This document shows positions 34,350 through 42,258 of a stretch of 64,000 nt of DNA, one piece after another; position 1 is the first letter of the stretch; each line of letters opens with the position of its first letter. Where the stretch lies: NCBI RefSeq assembly GCF_038561955.2, contig NZ_CP138333.2:2356001-2420000 (forward strand), read 5' to 3'. The DNA comes from Salinicoccus sp. Bachu38 (lineage in GTDB: Bacteria > Bacillota > Bacilli > Staphylococcales > Salinicoccaceae). The position numbers and the translations under genes are program-made. The notes under the pieces are model-generated. The model did no database searches. It was not told the DNA's origin and saw only the letters and a list, made by a program, of their open reading frames with translations.

Positions 34350-34979
34350 CTATAGGATTTCAGCTACAGGGGTATCCCCGCTGATGAGATAGTAGAGTTT
34401 ATTTTCAGGTTTCGCATTGATGATTTCGATCAGAACGCTTGCGACATCCTCGCGCGGCACCTCACCGTAGCGCGTTTCGCCTTCATATTCATAGAAGTCC
34501 ACCGAGCCTTTGCCGGCATCATTCGTCAGCCGTCCGGGACGGAGGATGGTATAAGGGACGCCGGATGCTTTGAGGTGTTCATCCGCGCGGAATTTCGCAT
34601 GCATGTATGGACGCATGGTATCGTCCGCCTCCCTGGCCTTTTCGACGCCCATGCCACTGACCATCACAAAGTGCTTCACACCATGTTCTTTGGCGAGATC
34701 AATCGATTCCATCGCGCCTTCCTGGTCGATCAGAATCGTCTTGTCCGCACCCGTCTTCGCGCCGGAACCAGCCGTGAACAACACCAGGTCGATATCTTCA
34801 AAAGCGTGCGAGAAATCCTGCTCCAGGTCGCCGATGACGGTCTTTATTCCCTGTTCGTGCAGCGCCTCCGCCTGTGCTTCCTTGCGTACCATCGCAACCG
34901 GGTCATGCTCGCTCTCCTTCAGCTTCTCCACGACCATTTTGCCAATCTGGCCATTTGCGCCAATTACCAATATTCTCAT
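34350..34979 (-). CDS. NAD(P)-binding atypical SDR protein
   Basis: A 209-residue protein of the atypical short-chain dehydrogenase type (YwnB/YtfG-like). The nucleotide-binding turn is at the N-terminus (MRILVIGANGQIGKMVVEKL), and LVLFTAGSGAKTGADKTILI and VSGMGVEKAREAD follow. No Tyr-x-x-x-Lys catalytic pair is evident, so it may be a redox sensor or quinone reductase-like enzyme. RBS GAGGAGG, ten bases before the ATG. Single gene with its own terminator, divergent from the SDR at 35136. Confidence 0.85.
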   Translation of the reverse strand: MRILVIGANGQIGKMVVEKLKESEHDPVAMVRKEAQAEALHEQGIKTVIGDLEQDFSHAFEDIDLVLFTAGSGAKTGADKTILIDQEGAMESIDLAKEHGVKHFVMVSGMGVEKAREADDTMRPYMHAKFRADEHLKASGVPYTILRPGRLTNDAGKGSVDFYEYEGETRYGEVPREDVASVLIEIINAKPENKLYYLISGDTPVAEIL

Positions 34980-35074
34980 TATATGTTCGCCTCCTCAAAT
35001 GTCTATGGTTCCATGGTGCGCTTCAATCGGAAACAAATCAAATGGAATGCTTGAAAGGTCATCAGGCATAAACA

Positions 35075-35103
35075 TTGTGTTGTGAAAACGCTTTCTATAT
35101 ATT
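35075..35103 (+). promoter_or_regulatory. Promoter with overlapping cre, SDR gene
   Basis: -35 TTGTGT (35075-35080), 17-base spacer, -10 TATATT (35098-35103). A cre-like TGAAAACGCTTTCT (35083-35096) fills the spacer, so CcpA binding would exclude RNA polymerase. The -35 is weak (3 of 6). Confidence 0.5.
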
Positions 35104-35135
35104 GGGAATATACAGAAAATATTAGGAGGCATAGT

Positions 35136-35894
35136 ATGAAGGATAAGATTATTTTAATTACTGGAGGCGCTGGTGGTATCGGCCAGGCTTCTGCCAAGGA
35201 ATTTTTGGACCACGGTGCAAAAGTCATACTCGTTGACCTTAACGAAGAAGCATTGAAAAATGCAAAATCAAATCTTGGAGATGAAAACATACATCTGATT
35301 AAAGCTGATGTAACAAATGAAGAGGATGTTGAGAATTACGTTAGAGAAACTGTAGATCGCTTTGGAAAAATTGACATCTTCTTCAACAATGCCGGCATAA
35401 ATGGACCCTTCAAAGAAATTAAGGATCTTTCAAAGAAAGAGTTCGACTTGGTGATGAGTATCAATACAACCGGTGTCTTTCTTGGGATGAAACATGTTAT
35501 CCAACAAATGGAGAAGCAGGAGCACGGTACTATTGTAAATACGGCTTCTAACGCAGCCTACATCGGTTCAGCAGGCATGCCTGCATACATTGCTTCAAAA
35601 CATGCAGTGGCGGGCCTCACAAAGACTGCTGCACTTGAAGCTGCAGACAGTAATATTAGAGTCAATGCTGTTGCACCTGCCGCTATCGATACGGATATGC
35701 TATCGGACATCCAAAACAACCTTACACCGGGAGAACCTGAGAAATCTGGAGAGGCCATCAAGGCGGGGATACCATTCGGACGTTTTGGTACTCCTGAGGA
35801 AGTCGCTAAAGTCGTCTATTTCCTTGCTTCCGACAATGCCTCCTTTGTGACCGGATCAATGTACAATGTAGACGGAGGTATGCAGGCTGATTAA
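35136..35894 (+). CDS. Short-chain dehydrogenase/reductase (classical SDR)
   Basis: A 252-residue classical SDR: cofactor motif TGGAGGIGQASAKEF near residue 8, NNAGINGP near 87, catalytic Ser in NTASNAAYIGSAGMP, the YIASK catalytic pair (about residues 155-159) and the closing ASFVTGSMYNVDGGMQAD. It interconverts an alcohol and a ketone with NAD(P). The substrate cannot be predicted; the family includes sugar-acid, acetoin and hydroxy-acid enzymes. The ATG at 35136 is preceded by AGGAGG; an upstream in-frame GTG lies within the promoter and was rejected. Confidence 0.88.
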   Translation: MKDKIILITGGAGGIGQASAKEFLDHGAKVILVDLNEEALKNAKSNLGDENIHLIKADVTNEEDVENYVRETVDRFGKIDIFFNNAGINGPFKEIKDLSKKEFDLVMSINTTGVFLGMKHVIQQMEKQEHGTIVNTASNAAYIGSAGMPAYIASKHAVAGLTKTAALEAADSNIRVNAVAPAAIDTDMLSDIQNNLTPGEPEKSGEAIKAGIPFGRFGTPEEVAKVVYFLASDNASFVTGSMYNVDGGMQAD

Positions 35895-35921
35895 AGGTTC
35901 TCTATACAGAATGCATAAATT

Positions 35922-35956
35922 TTTAAAACCTGCTCAGTTCTGAGCAGGTTTTACTG
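35922..35956. terminator. Bidirectional terminator
   Basis: AAAACCTGCTCA (35925-35936) pairs with TGAGCAGGTTTT (35941-35952) around GTTC. A and T tracts on both sides suit both the SDR gene and the convergent FAH gene. Confidence 0.85.
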
Positions 35957-36025
35957 TTCTACACTATTCTTTTCTTCAAATGAAATCTTGAACCACACTA
36001 AAATTCTTCCAATATTAATAATCTT

Positions 36026-36877
36026 CTACTCCGCTTCCATATATGTGACAAGCCTGCCCAACTGCTCGATTTCGACGGCGACTTCATCGCCGGGCTTGAG
36101 CCATGGTCGGCTGCCTTCTTCATAGCCCATCGCCACACCTTCCGGTGTGCCTGTCAGAATGACATCTCCCGGTTTCAGCGTCATATAGTGTGAAATATAA
36201 CTGACTAGCTTCTCACATTTGAAAATCATATCGTTCGTATTGGAGTCCTGCCGGACTTCACCGTTGACCCTGCAGCTGATCCGCAGTTTATTCGGATCCT
36301 CGATTTCATCCTGTGTGACGAGGTATGGGCCTAAGGGACAGAAACCATCCAGGTTCTTGCCGAGCAGCCACTGGCCACTTCTGAATTGGAATCCCCGTTC
36401 GGACAGGTCATTCGAGGCACTGTAGCCGAATATGTAATCTTCGGCATCTTCCTCACTGATTTCCTTGGCCTCCCTGCCGATGATGATGGCAAGTTCGGCT
36501 TCATAATCCACTTGGGAGGCTTCAGATGGGATGCCGACCGTCTCCCCGCTCCCCGACAGGCTGTTCCTATACTTGCTGAAGAGAATCGGATAGTCGGGCA
36601 CCGGCATGTTGGATTCATCTGCATGTTTCCTGTAGTTCAGCCCCACACAGATGATTTTTTCAGAACAGTCGATTGCCGGCCCGAGATCGATCTTATGCGG
36701 ATCCACGAAGAAGTCGCATTCCTCCTCGTACGCAAATTGCAGAAATTCTTCCAACCCTTTATAGCGTTTAATCGCCTCGATCATTGTCGGATAGGAACCT
36801 GAAATATCCAGGACACCTTTTTTCGTCAGCACACCTGGTTTGAGCTTTCCATCACTATAAAAAGTCAAAAGTTTCAT
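36026..36877 (-). CDS. Fumarylacetoacetate hydrolase family protein
   Basis: A 283-residue FAH-fold enzyme: N-terminal lid region (MKLLTFYSDGKLKPGVLTKK), then IICVGLNYRKHADE, the metal-site segment SQVDYEAELAIIIGR (Glu/Glu), FGYSASNDLSERGFQF, and PGDVILTGTPEGVAMG. The family cleaves or isomerises C-C bonds in oxo-diacids such as fumarylpyruvate, acylpyruvates and ureidoglycolate. It differs in type from HpaG1/HpaG2 (46021-47567) and could in principle serve aromatic degradation, but is separated from that cluster. The ATG at 36877 follows GGAGGG; five upstream residues in frame lack a site. Confidence 0.82.
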   Translation of the reverse strand: MKLLTFYSDGKLKPGVLTKKGVLDISGSYPTMIEAIKRYKGLEEFLQFAYEEECDFFVDPHKIDLGPAIDCSEKIICVGLNYRKHADESNMPVPDYPILFSKYRNSLSGSGETVGIPSEASQVDYEAELAIIIGREAKEISEEDAEDYIFGYSASNDLSERGFQFRSGQWLLGKNLDGFCPLGPYLVTQDEIEDPNKLRISCRVNGEVRQDSNTNDMIFKCEKLVSYISHYMTLKPGDVILTGTPEGVAMGYEEGSRPWLKPGDEVAVEIEQLGRLVTYMEAE

Positions 36878-37031
36878 ACCTATTCCCTCCATCAGTATAT
36901 GTCGTTTCCAAAAGATTATATCACAATTTTGCGAAAATACACGATTTGACCATTATATTTTCATTAATGACAAGTATCCTTTCCATAACGACAAATTTAA
37001 TATATATTACTATCAAGAGGTGATGAGGAAT

Positions 37032-37235
37032 ATGAAAACACGCCTGAAAGAGCTGCGTGCCAGGGAAGGATTTAACCAAACAGAGCTTGCGAATTGTGCC
37101 AAGATCTCCAGGCAGACCGTCAGTCTGATCGAACGGGAGGAATATATTCCTTCTTTGCTGATTGCCAAGCGCTTTGCGAAGATTTTCAACGAACCCATAG
37201 AAAATATCTTCATATTCGATGAGGAGGAACTTTAG
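37032..37235 (+). CDS. XRE-type helix-turn-helix regulator (small)
   Basis: A 67-residue one-domain regulator: MKTRLKELRAREGFNQTELA, then CAKISRQTVSLIEREEYIPS (recognition helix) and LLIAKRFAKIFNEPIENIF. Such small Cro/XRE proteins often pair with a neighbouring small membrane protein; here a decayed candidate follows at once. The ATG at 37032 was preferred over GTG 37020 and ATG 37023, which sit on top of the AGAGGTG site. Confidence 0.82.
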   Translation: MKTRLKELRAREGFNQTELANCAKISRQTVSLIEREEYIPSLLIAKRFAKIFNEPIENIFIFDEEEL

Positions 37236-37378
37236 ATGAAGCATATTTTCCAATTGATGCTTTACGCCGCAATAGGATTCATGTCACCTATCTGGTGCCC
37301 AGCTCCATGGGCACAGGGAATATTCAGGTGCTCTGCATGCTACTCATAGCCGGCATACTTCTGGTTACAAAATCGTAA
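37236..37378 (+). pseudogene. Frameshifted small membrane-protein gene beside the XRE regulator
   Basis: An ATG directly after the regulator stop, with GAGGAGG upstream, opens MKHIFQLMLYAAIGFMSPI, then the frame degrades and stops at TAG after 37 codons. Another register continues VPSSMGTGNIQVLCMLLI and AGILLVTKS to a TAA at 37376. Joined by one frameshift near 37284-37292 these give a two-helix membrane protein of about 46 residues, the usual partner of such regulators. I infer an inactivated gene, though sequencing error could explain it. Confidence 0.5.
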
Positions 37379-37404
37379 TATATTCTGTCATTCAGGAAAA
37401 AGAG

Positions 37405-37440
37405 GCAGAAAAACCAGTATCTTCCGATACTGGTTTTTCA
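37405..37440. terminator. Bidirectional terminator
   Basis: AAAAACCAGTATC (37409-37421) pairs with GATACTGGTTTTT (37426-37438) around TTCC, with T runs on either strand. It ends the XRE unit and the leftward TRAP operon. Confidence 0.88.
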
Positions 37441-37494
37441 TTAGCTTTACTCATATTAGAATATGCACTTATTGAGCTATATTTCATTTGCTGG

Positions 37495-38799
37495 TTATTT
37501 CATCATATCTGGCAAGACCGTCACAAGTTCCGGGAATATGATCAGAATGATGACACAGATGACCATTGCAACAATCATCGGTACAATACCTTTGAAAATT
37601 GTTTGAAGTGGCACATCTTTTGCCACCCCTTTGATGACGTAGACACTGATTCCTAAAGGTGGTGTCAGGGCACCGATGTTAATTACCATGATCATGATGA
37701 CACCAAACCAGATTCCATTGAAACCGAGCTCTGTAATGATTGGATATAGTATAGGCAATGTAATCACAATCAAGGCCAGACTTTCAACAAAGCATCCCAA
37801 TATGAGCAGTACAAGCAGGATGACGCCGAGAATAATATATGCATTCATCTCGAGTCCGCCGATATAGCTTGTCAGCATTACCGGAATTCTGCTGATCGCC
37901 AAAAATTGTCCAAAAAGGTTCGCCCCGATAATCAGCAGAAAGATGAAAGCAGTCAGACGGATTGTCTCTTCCAGAGATCCACCAAGCATCTTCCAGTTGA
38001 ATTTTCTTGAAATGACAGCAAAGAATAGTGCACCGAACGCGCCGATGCCAGCAGCTTCTGTAGGAGTGAAAACGCCCAAGTAGATACCGCCGATCGTCAC
38101 CAGGAACAAGCCGATGAACGGCCATATATTCTTTAGTGTATGTAACCTCTCTGAGGCACCTGCCTTTCCTTCCCTCTGTGGAGCAAGATCAGAATCTCTT
38201 CGTACAAGTACATAAACGGTAATCATGAAAAGCAGAATCTGGAGGATTCCAGGAATTATGCCCGCTATCAGCAGTGCGCCAATCGGTTCACGTGTCAGTA
38301 TCCCATATAGGATGAGTATGACACTTGGAGGAATCAGTATACCGAGTGTACCACCGGCAGCTACACTCGCTGTAGAAAGACTGGATTTGTAGTTATATTT
38401 ATCCATCTCAGGCAATGCGATTTTAGCCACGGTGGCTGTAGTTGCGTTCAATGATCCAGAAATGGAGGAAAAGATGGCTGCAGTCCCTATCGTAGCAGTT
38501 GCTAGACCTCCTTTAAGGTGACCAACGAAACTGTCCACCATCCTATAAAGATCCCTGCCGATGCCAGTGTTGGATAGCACCATCCCCATTAATATAAACA
38601 GGGGGATGACACTCAATGAATAGTTGCTGGAAGTGTCAAAGGGCGTCCTCCCCAATTGGGCAAATGCCACTTCGAATCCTCTGATGGCCGTCGTCCCGAG
38701 GAGACTGACAATAATCAAGGCGATCGCTACAGGCACTTTGGCAAAAAACAGAAGCAATATTGCCAATATTCCAATGAGGCCTATTAATTCTGGAGTCAT
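37495..38799 (-). CDS. dctM: TRAP transporter large permease (DctM)
   Basis: A 434-residue membrane protein with about twelve spans, with family segments LFFAKVPVAIALIIVSLLG near the start, SVIPLFILMGMVLSNTGIG, SSISGSLNATTATVAKIALP and GTLGILIPPSVILILYGILT. It forms the sodium-driven translocation unit for carboxylate import. Its ATG overlaps the DctQ stop by four bases. Its position behind the aromatic cluster suggests arylacetate cargo (inference). Confidence 0.92.
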   Translation of the reverse strand: MTPELIGLIGILAILLLFFAKVPVAIALIIVSLLGTTAIRGFEVAFAQLGRTPFDTSSNYSLSVIPLFILMGMVLSNTGIGRDLYRMVDSFVGHLKGGLATATIGTAAIFSSISGSLNATTATVAKIALPEMDKYNYKSSLSTASVAAGGTLGILIPPSVILILYGILTREPIGALLIAGIIPGILQILLFMITVYVLVRRDSDLAPQREGKAGASERLHTLKNIWPFIGLFLVTIGGIYLGVFTPTEAAGIGAFGALFFAVISRKFNWKMLGGSLEETIRLTAFIFLLIIGANLFGQFLAISRIPVMLTSYIGGLEMNAYIILGVILLVLLILGCFVESLALIVITLPILYPIITELGFNGIWFGVIMIMVINIGALTPPLGISVYVIKGVAKDVPLQTIFKGIVPMIVAMVICVIILIIFPELVTVLPDMMK

Positions 38800-39275
38800 A
38801 CTTGGCCCACCTTCCCAAAATACTTTATTGCAAGATGCAGACTGGTCAATGCAAAGACAAGAGAACCAGCTACGGTAATAAGGGCCATTATGTAAATGGG
38901 GATTCCCAGATCACCAGTGATTGTGCCCGAATCATACAGCCTGCTTACATACCACATTAGGCTGCCTGCTATCAATATCATCAACAACGTGATGACTGCA
39001 TTGATGATTCCATCAATGAAATACCGAACCTTCTTCGGCAACTTTTCTACAAGAAAATCGATGGAAATATGCTCTTCATATAAATGCGTGTAGCCTATGC
39101 TCAAAAATATGACCATGGACAAACCAAACCCGATCAATTCCACAGAACCGGTAATAGGTTGGTTGAAAATCCATCTGCCAAGGACATCCAGTGTTATAAG
39201 CAATACCATGAGCATAGTGATTCCTTTTGCAACATAAACCAGGCCTTCATTCAATTTGATGACTAGTTTCTCCAT
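38796..39275 (-). CDS. dctQ: TRAP transporter small permease (DctQ)
   Basis: A 159-residue protein with four hydrophobic helices beginning MEKLVIKLNEGLVYVAKGIT. It has the RWIFNQPITGSVELIGFGLS segment and HISIDFLVEKLPKKVR typical of DctQ. It is the small membrane partner of DctM. The ATG at 39275 follows GGAAAGGGAG and lies four bases after the DctP stop; an earlier in-frame start would overlap DctP and lacks a site. Confidence 0.9.
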   Translation of the reverse strand: MEKLVIKLNEGLVYVAKGITMLMVLLITLDVLGRWIFNQPITGSVELIGFGLSMVIFLSIGYTHLYEEHISIDFLVEKLPKKVRYFIDGIINAVITLLMILIAGSLMWYVSRLYDSGTITGDLGIPIYIMALITVAGSLVFALTSLHLAIKYFGKVGQV

Positions 39276-39279
39276 GGCG

Positions 39280-40338
39280 TTACTCCCTTTCCTTAACATT
39301 TATCTCATCATTCAATTCCATGGCACGGTCATATATCTCCTGGGCTGGATACCCTTGTGCCGATGTCTCCTGAATCCACTGTTCCACCATCGGTTCCAAT
39401 GCTTTCTTCCATTCCTTCAGCTGAGTATCATCCAGTTCAATTATTTCTGCACCATTTTCCTTTGCGGTATCGAGTCCCTTTTGACCATCCTTATCGTAGA
39501 TACTGCCTGCTTTTCTCGCCAGCTCTTTTCCAGTCAGATCATCAAGCACCTGCTGGTCATGATCGCTGAAGCCGTCATAGGTCTTTTTATTCATCACACT
39601 GAAAAATGGTGTTGCTGAAAAGTTGCCTATGGTCACGTAGTTCGTCACTTCATGAAAGCTGTAGTTGAGGAGTGTCTCCAACGGTACCATGGCAGCGTCT
39701 ATCACACCTCGCTCAAGTGATTCATATACGTCACCCATTGGCATGGAAATGGGCGTTGCACCCAGTTCACTGATGATGTCATTTGCCATGGCCGACGGTG
39801 ACCTCACCCTGAGCCCCTTTAAGTCTTCTGGTGTCTCTATTTTATGGCTGTTGCTGATGATCTGTGCGGGCTCTGCAGAAAAAAGGAATAAAGGATGCAC
39901 ATCCGCATGCTCCTCCTGCATCTCTGGAAACTCATCGTAGAGTGTTGAGAGAATCTCAGATGATTGCGCTGCACTTTCAGCCAGGAACGGCAGTTCCATG
40001 ACCGTCACCAACGGAAAACGACCTGTGGAATAGCCGTAGACACTCAAACCAATATCAGCTTCACCTGTGACCGCCATATCATAATGAGCACTTGCATCCC
40101 CCAGTGAATTGGATGGATAAAAATCCATGTCAATTTGGGCTTCTGTCCCTTCATTCAAATCTTCCTCAAAATTTGTTAATATTTCATTTTGGATCGGATG
40201 GTTGCCTGGCTGGAAATGTGAAACGACAAGATTATGTGATTCAAGCTCCTCACCTGAAACATTTGTCCCTCCACATGATGCCAGCAGGAACGTCATGGCA
40301 ATGACCAGAAGTCCCATCTCTTTTTTCCCCTTCATCAT
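39280..40338 (-). CDS. dctP: TRAP transporter substrate-binding lipoprotein (DctP)
   Basis: A 352-residue solute-binding protein. The signal sequence ends in LLASC with lipobox Cys at residue 22 (21 if the second ATG is used; AGGAGG fits either). The mature part shows DctP features: VVSHFQPGNHPIQNEILTNF, DLKGLRVRSPSAMANDIISE with the Arg that binds the ligand carboxylate, and YESLERGVIDAAMVPLETLL. It captures an organic acid outside the membrane. A cre and an AT-rich palindrome lie upstream, and a terminator separates it from hpaB, so the TRAP genes have their own promoter. Confidence 0.92.
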   Translation of the reverse strand: MMKGKKEMGLLVIAMTFLLASCGGTNVSGEELESHNLVVSHFQPGNHPIQNEILTNFEEDLNEGTEAQIDMDFYPSNSLGDASAHYDMAVTGEADIGLSVYGYSTGRFPLVTVMELPFLAESAAQSSEILSTLYDEFPEMQEEHADVHPLFLFSAEPAQIISNSHKIETPEDLKGLRVRSPSAMANDIISELGATPISMPMGDVYESLERGVIDAAMVPLETLLNYSFHEVTNYVTIGNFSATPFFSVMNKKTYDGFSDHDQQVLDDLTGKELARKAGSIYDKDGQKGLDTAKENGAEIIELDDTQLKEWKKALEPMVEQWIQETSAQGYPAQEIYDRAMELNDEINVKERE

Positions 40339-40374
40339 ATTCCTCCTGTATTATATATTCACTTATGGCTCTTT

Positions 40375-40389
40375 ATGCAACCGCTTACA
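40375..40389. promoter_or_regulatory. cre site upstream of the TRAP operon
   Basis: ATGCAACCGCTTACA matches WTGNAANCGNWNNCW at every position, and the reverse strand matches too. It lies about 40 bases before dctP. Confidence 0.55.
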
Positions 40390-40403
40390 AAGTATATGAG
40401 TAA

Positions 40404-40415
40404 ATTATATATAAT
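40404..40415. promoter_or_regulatory. 12-base palindrome upstream of dctP, related to the boxes before hpaE
   Basis: ATTATATATAAT is a perfect palindrome of the same form as the ATCATATATGAT-like boxes at 51189-51212 and 55066-55077. The region is AT-rich, so chance is possible. Confidence 0.3.
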
Positions 40416-40465
40416 ATAATATATAAAATCAACACAATGATAGAATTTTTAGAAAAAACAGAAAT

Positions 40466-40505
40466 AAAAGGTATGTCTGCATATTGCAGAAAAAGCATAC
40501 CTTTT
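40466..40505 (-). terminator. Terminator after the first hpaB gene
   Basis: AAAAGGTATG (40466-40475) pairs with CATACCTTTT (40496-40505), and TCTGCA/TGCAGA pair inside. Leftward it is followed by ATTTCTG after a TTTT stem end. It separates hpaB from dctP. Confidence 0.7.
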
Positions 40506-40570
40506 AAAACATTTGCCTTCTATTGCATAGCCTTTCAATCCTCATTAAAGATGAGGAAAAATGTGCCTGT

Positions 40571-42091
40571 TTAGAAAACGGGAATGGAGCCTTTGCTGGC
40601 AGAAGCGTTCACCCATGTGTCGTTCGTCCAGCCATCCAGGTTGTAGTCGTCCATCGCCTGTTCTACAAATGCTTTGTACTGATCGGCCTGACCAGAGTTT
40701 TGGGCCATTTTGAGTGCATCCAGTCGAATGCCTTCATTGTTGCCCGCATAATTTATTTCATAGAGTTCATTGCGTCCACCGAATTCACTACCTGTTGCAT
40801 CCCAGACCATCTTCAGAAGCTTGACCCTCTCTTCAGCTGTCGTGCCTGTCCCTTTGTAATACTGATCGATATATGGTCTCAGCTCTGGATTCTTGAAGTC
40901 ATTTGCACTGGATGGCAGCGAGATGAGTCCGCCGGCCACAATTTCATTGAATGTATTCTTGACTTTCGGCCATACTGATGGCGCAAACGTTCTATATGCA
41001 GTCGCATAAGTGGAGTTCGGCAGTTTCACACCATTTGGGCCATCCTCCGGATCCAGAGCCATTGATGTTGAAATCGACCAGAACATATTCCTATAGGAAA
41101 TCAGTTCACCGATCCTTGCCTGTACACCCCTGAAATTATCCGTACCTGCCACTTCTGTGGATTTCAGCAGAAGACCTACCATGAAATCCAGCTTCACTGC
41201 AAAACGTGTACAGCCCTGGAATGTGTACCTGTTCAGCCATCCCGTCTTTGGACGGAAGCCGTTCGCTATTTCCACATTCTTATAGGCGAGTACATCCTCC
41301 CAAGGGATGAAGACGTTATCAAGAACTATAATCGCATCATTTTCATCAAAACGGCTTGAAAGCGGATAGTCGAAAGGACTGCCTGTCTTGGAAGCCGCTT
41401 CCTCATAGGATTGGCGGCTGATCACCTTGACACCTGGTGCATTCATTGGCACAAAGAATATCAGGGCATGACTCTGATCACCCTCTCCCAAATCTTGCGG
41501 AGAATAATTCGCCACGAAATTATAGTTCGTCAATGCTGCGGAGGTACCTACCATTTTAGCTCCACTGACTATGATGCCATCATCCTTTTCATCTACTGCA
41601 CGTACAAAGACATCCTTGTTCTCATGGAGTGGCTTATGCCTGTCGATCTGCGGGTTCACTATAGTATGGTTGCAGAACGGCACTTCCTCCTGGCCTTTTT
41701 TATACCATCTTTTGGCGTTTTCTTCGAAACCTTCGTAAAAATCATAGTACGGGCCAAGTGAGCCTAGAAATGCTGCTTTATAGTCGGGCGTCCGGCCCAT
41801 GAACCCATAGCTCATTTTCGTCCATTCAGCCATCGCATCCCTTGCTTCAAGCAATTCTTCCGCACTTTTGGAAGCTTTGAAGAATTTATGTGTATCGAAA
41901 TCTCCAACATCCGATTTCGTCGTCAGTATATCTTTCGTTTTCGGGTCATGCATTGCGTCATATAATTGGGCAACTGACCTGATCGAGTTCTGATATGCAG
42001 GATGCGTCGTTACATCTTCGATGCGCTCCCCATTTAGATATACTTCACGTCCATCTTTCAAACTCTCTATATATTCTTTTCCATCCATCAT
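40571..42091 (-). CDS. HpaB-family flavin-dependent aromatic hydroxylase (copy 1)
   Basis: A 506-residue FADH2-dependent monooxygenase of the 4-hydroxyphenylacetate 3-hydroxylase family, large component. It has GREVYLNGERIEDVTTHPAY, EWTKMSYGFMGRTPDYKAAF, NHTIVNPQIDRHKP, the active-site stretch SSRFDENDAIIVLDNVFIPW and GGLISLPSSANDF. It adds an ortho hydroxyl to a phenol using reduced flavin from HpaC. It differs clearly from copy 2 (53413-54900), so the two probably act on different phenols or are differently regulated. It lies downstream of the PucR-type sensor. ATG at 42091 follows GGGGGT with 7 bases of spacing. Confidence 0.87.
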   Translation of the reverse strand: MMDGKEYIESLKDGREVYLNGERIEDVTTHPAYQNSIRSVAQLYDAMHDPKTKDILTTKSDVGDFDTHKFFKASKSAEELLEARDAMAEWTKMSYGFMGRTPDYKAAFLGSLGPYYDFYEGFEENAKRWYKKGQEEVPFCNHTIVNPQIDRHKPLHENKDVFVRAVDEKDDGIIVSGAKMVGTSAALTNYNFVANYSPQDLGEGDQSHALIFFVPMNAPGVKVISRQSYEEAASKTGSPFDYPLSSRFDENDAIIVLDNVFIPWEDVLAYKNVEIANGFRPKTGWLNRYTFQGCTRFAVKLDFMVGLLLKSTEVAGTDNFRGVQARIGELISYRNMFWSISTSMALDPEDGPNGVKLPNSTYATAYRTFAPSVWPKVKNTFNEIVAGGLISLPSSANDFKNPELRPYIDQYYKGTGTTAEERVKLLKMVWDATGSEFGGRNELYEINYAGNNEGIRLDALKMAQNSGQADQYKAFVEQAMDDYNLDGWTNDTWVNASASKGSIPVF

Positions 42092-42258
42092 AATACATAC
42101 CCCCATTAATAATCTAAAAATTATAAATATTGTACTCTAAGATTATCAGATGAATTCGTATAATTATAGAACACTAAATGTTGTTTATATTATTTGATAC
42201 TGACACTTTTTGTTCATCAATAGTAATCTGTAGAAATACTCGACTCCGCATCGTTGTT

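Noticed and set aside
36026-36877. This FAH-family protein as the missing HpaH hydratase
   Set aside because: Motifs are of the fumarylpyruvate-hydrolase type rather than MhpD/HpaH, and it is separated from the hpa genes by other units.
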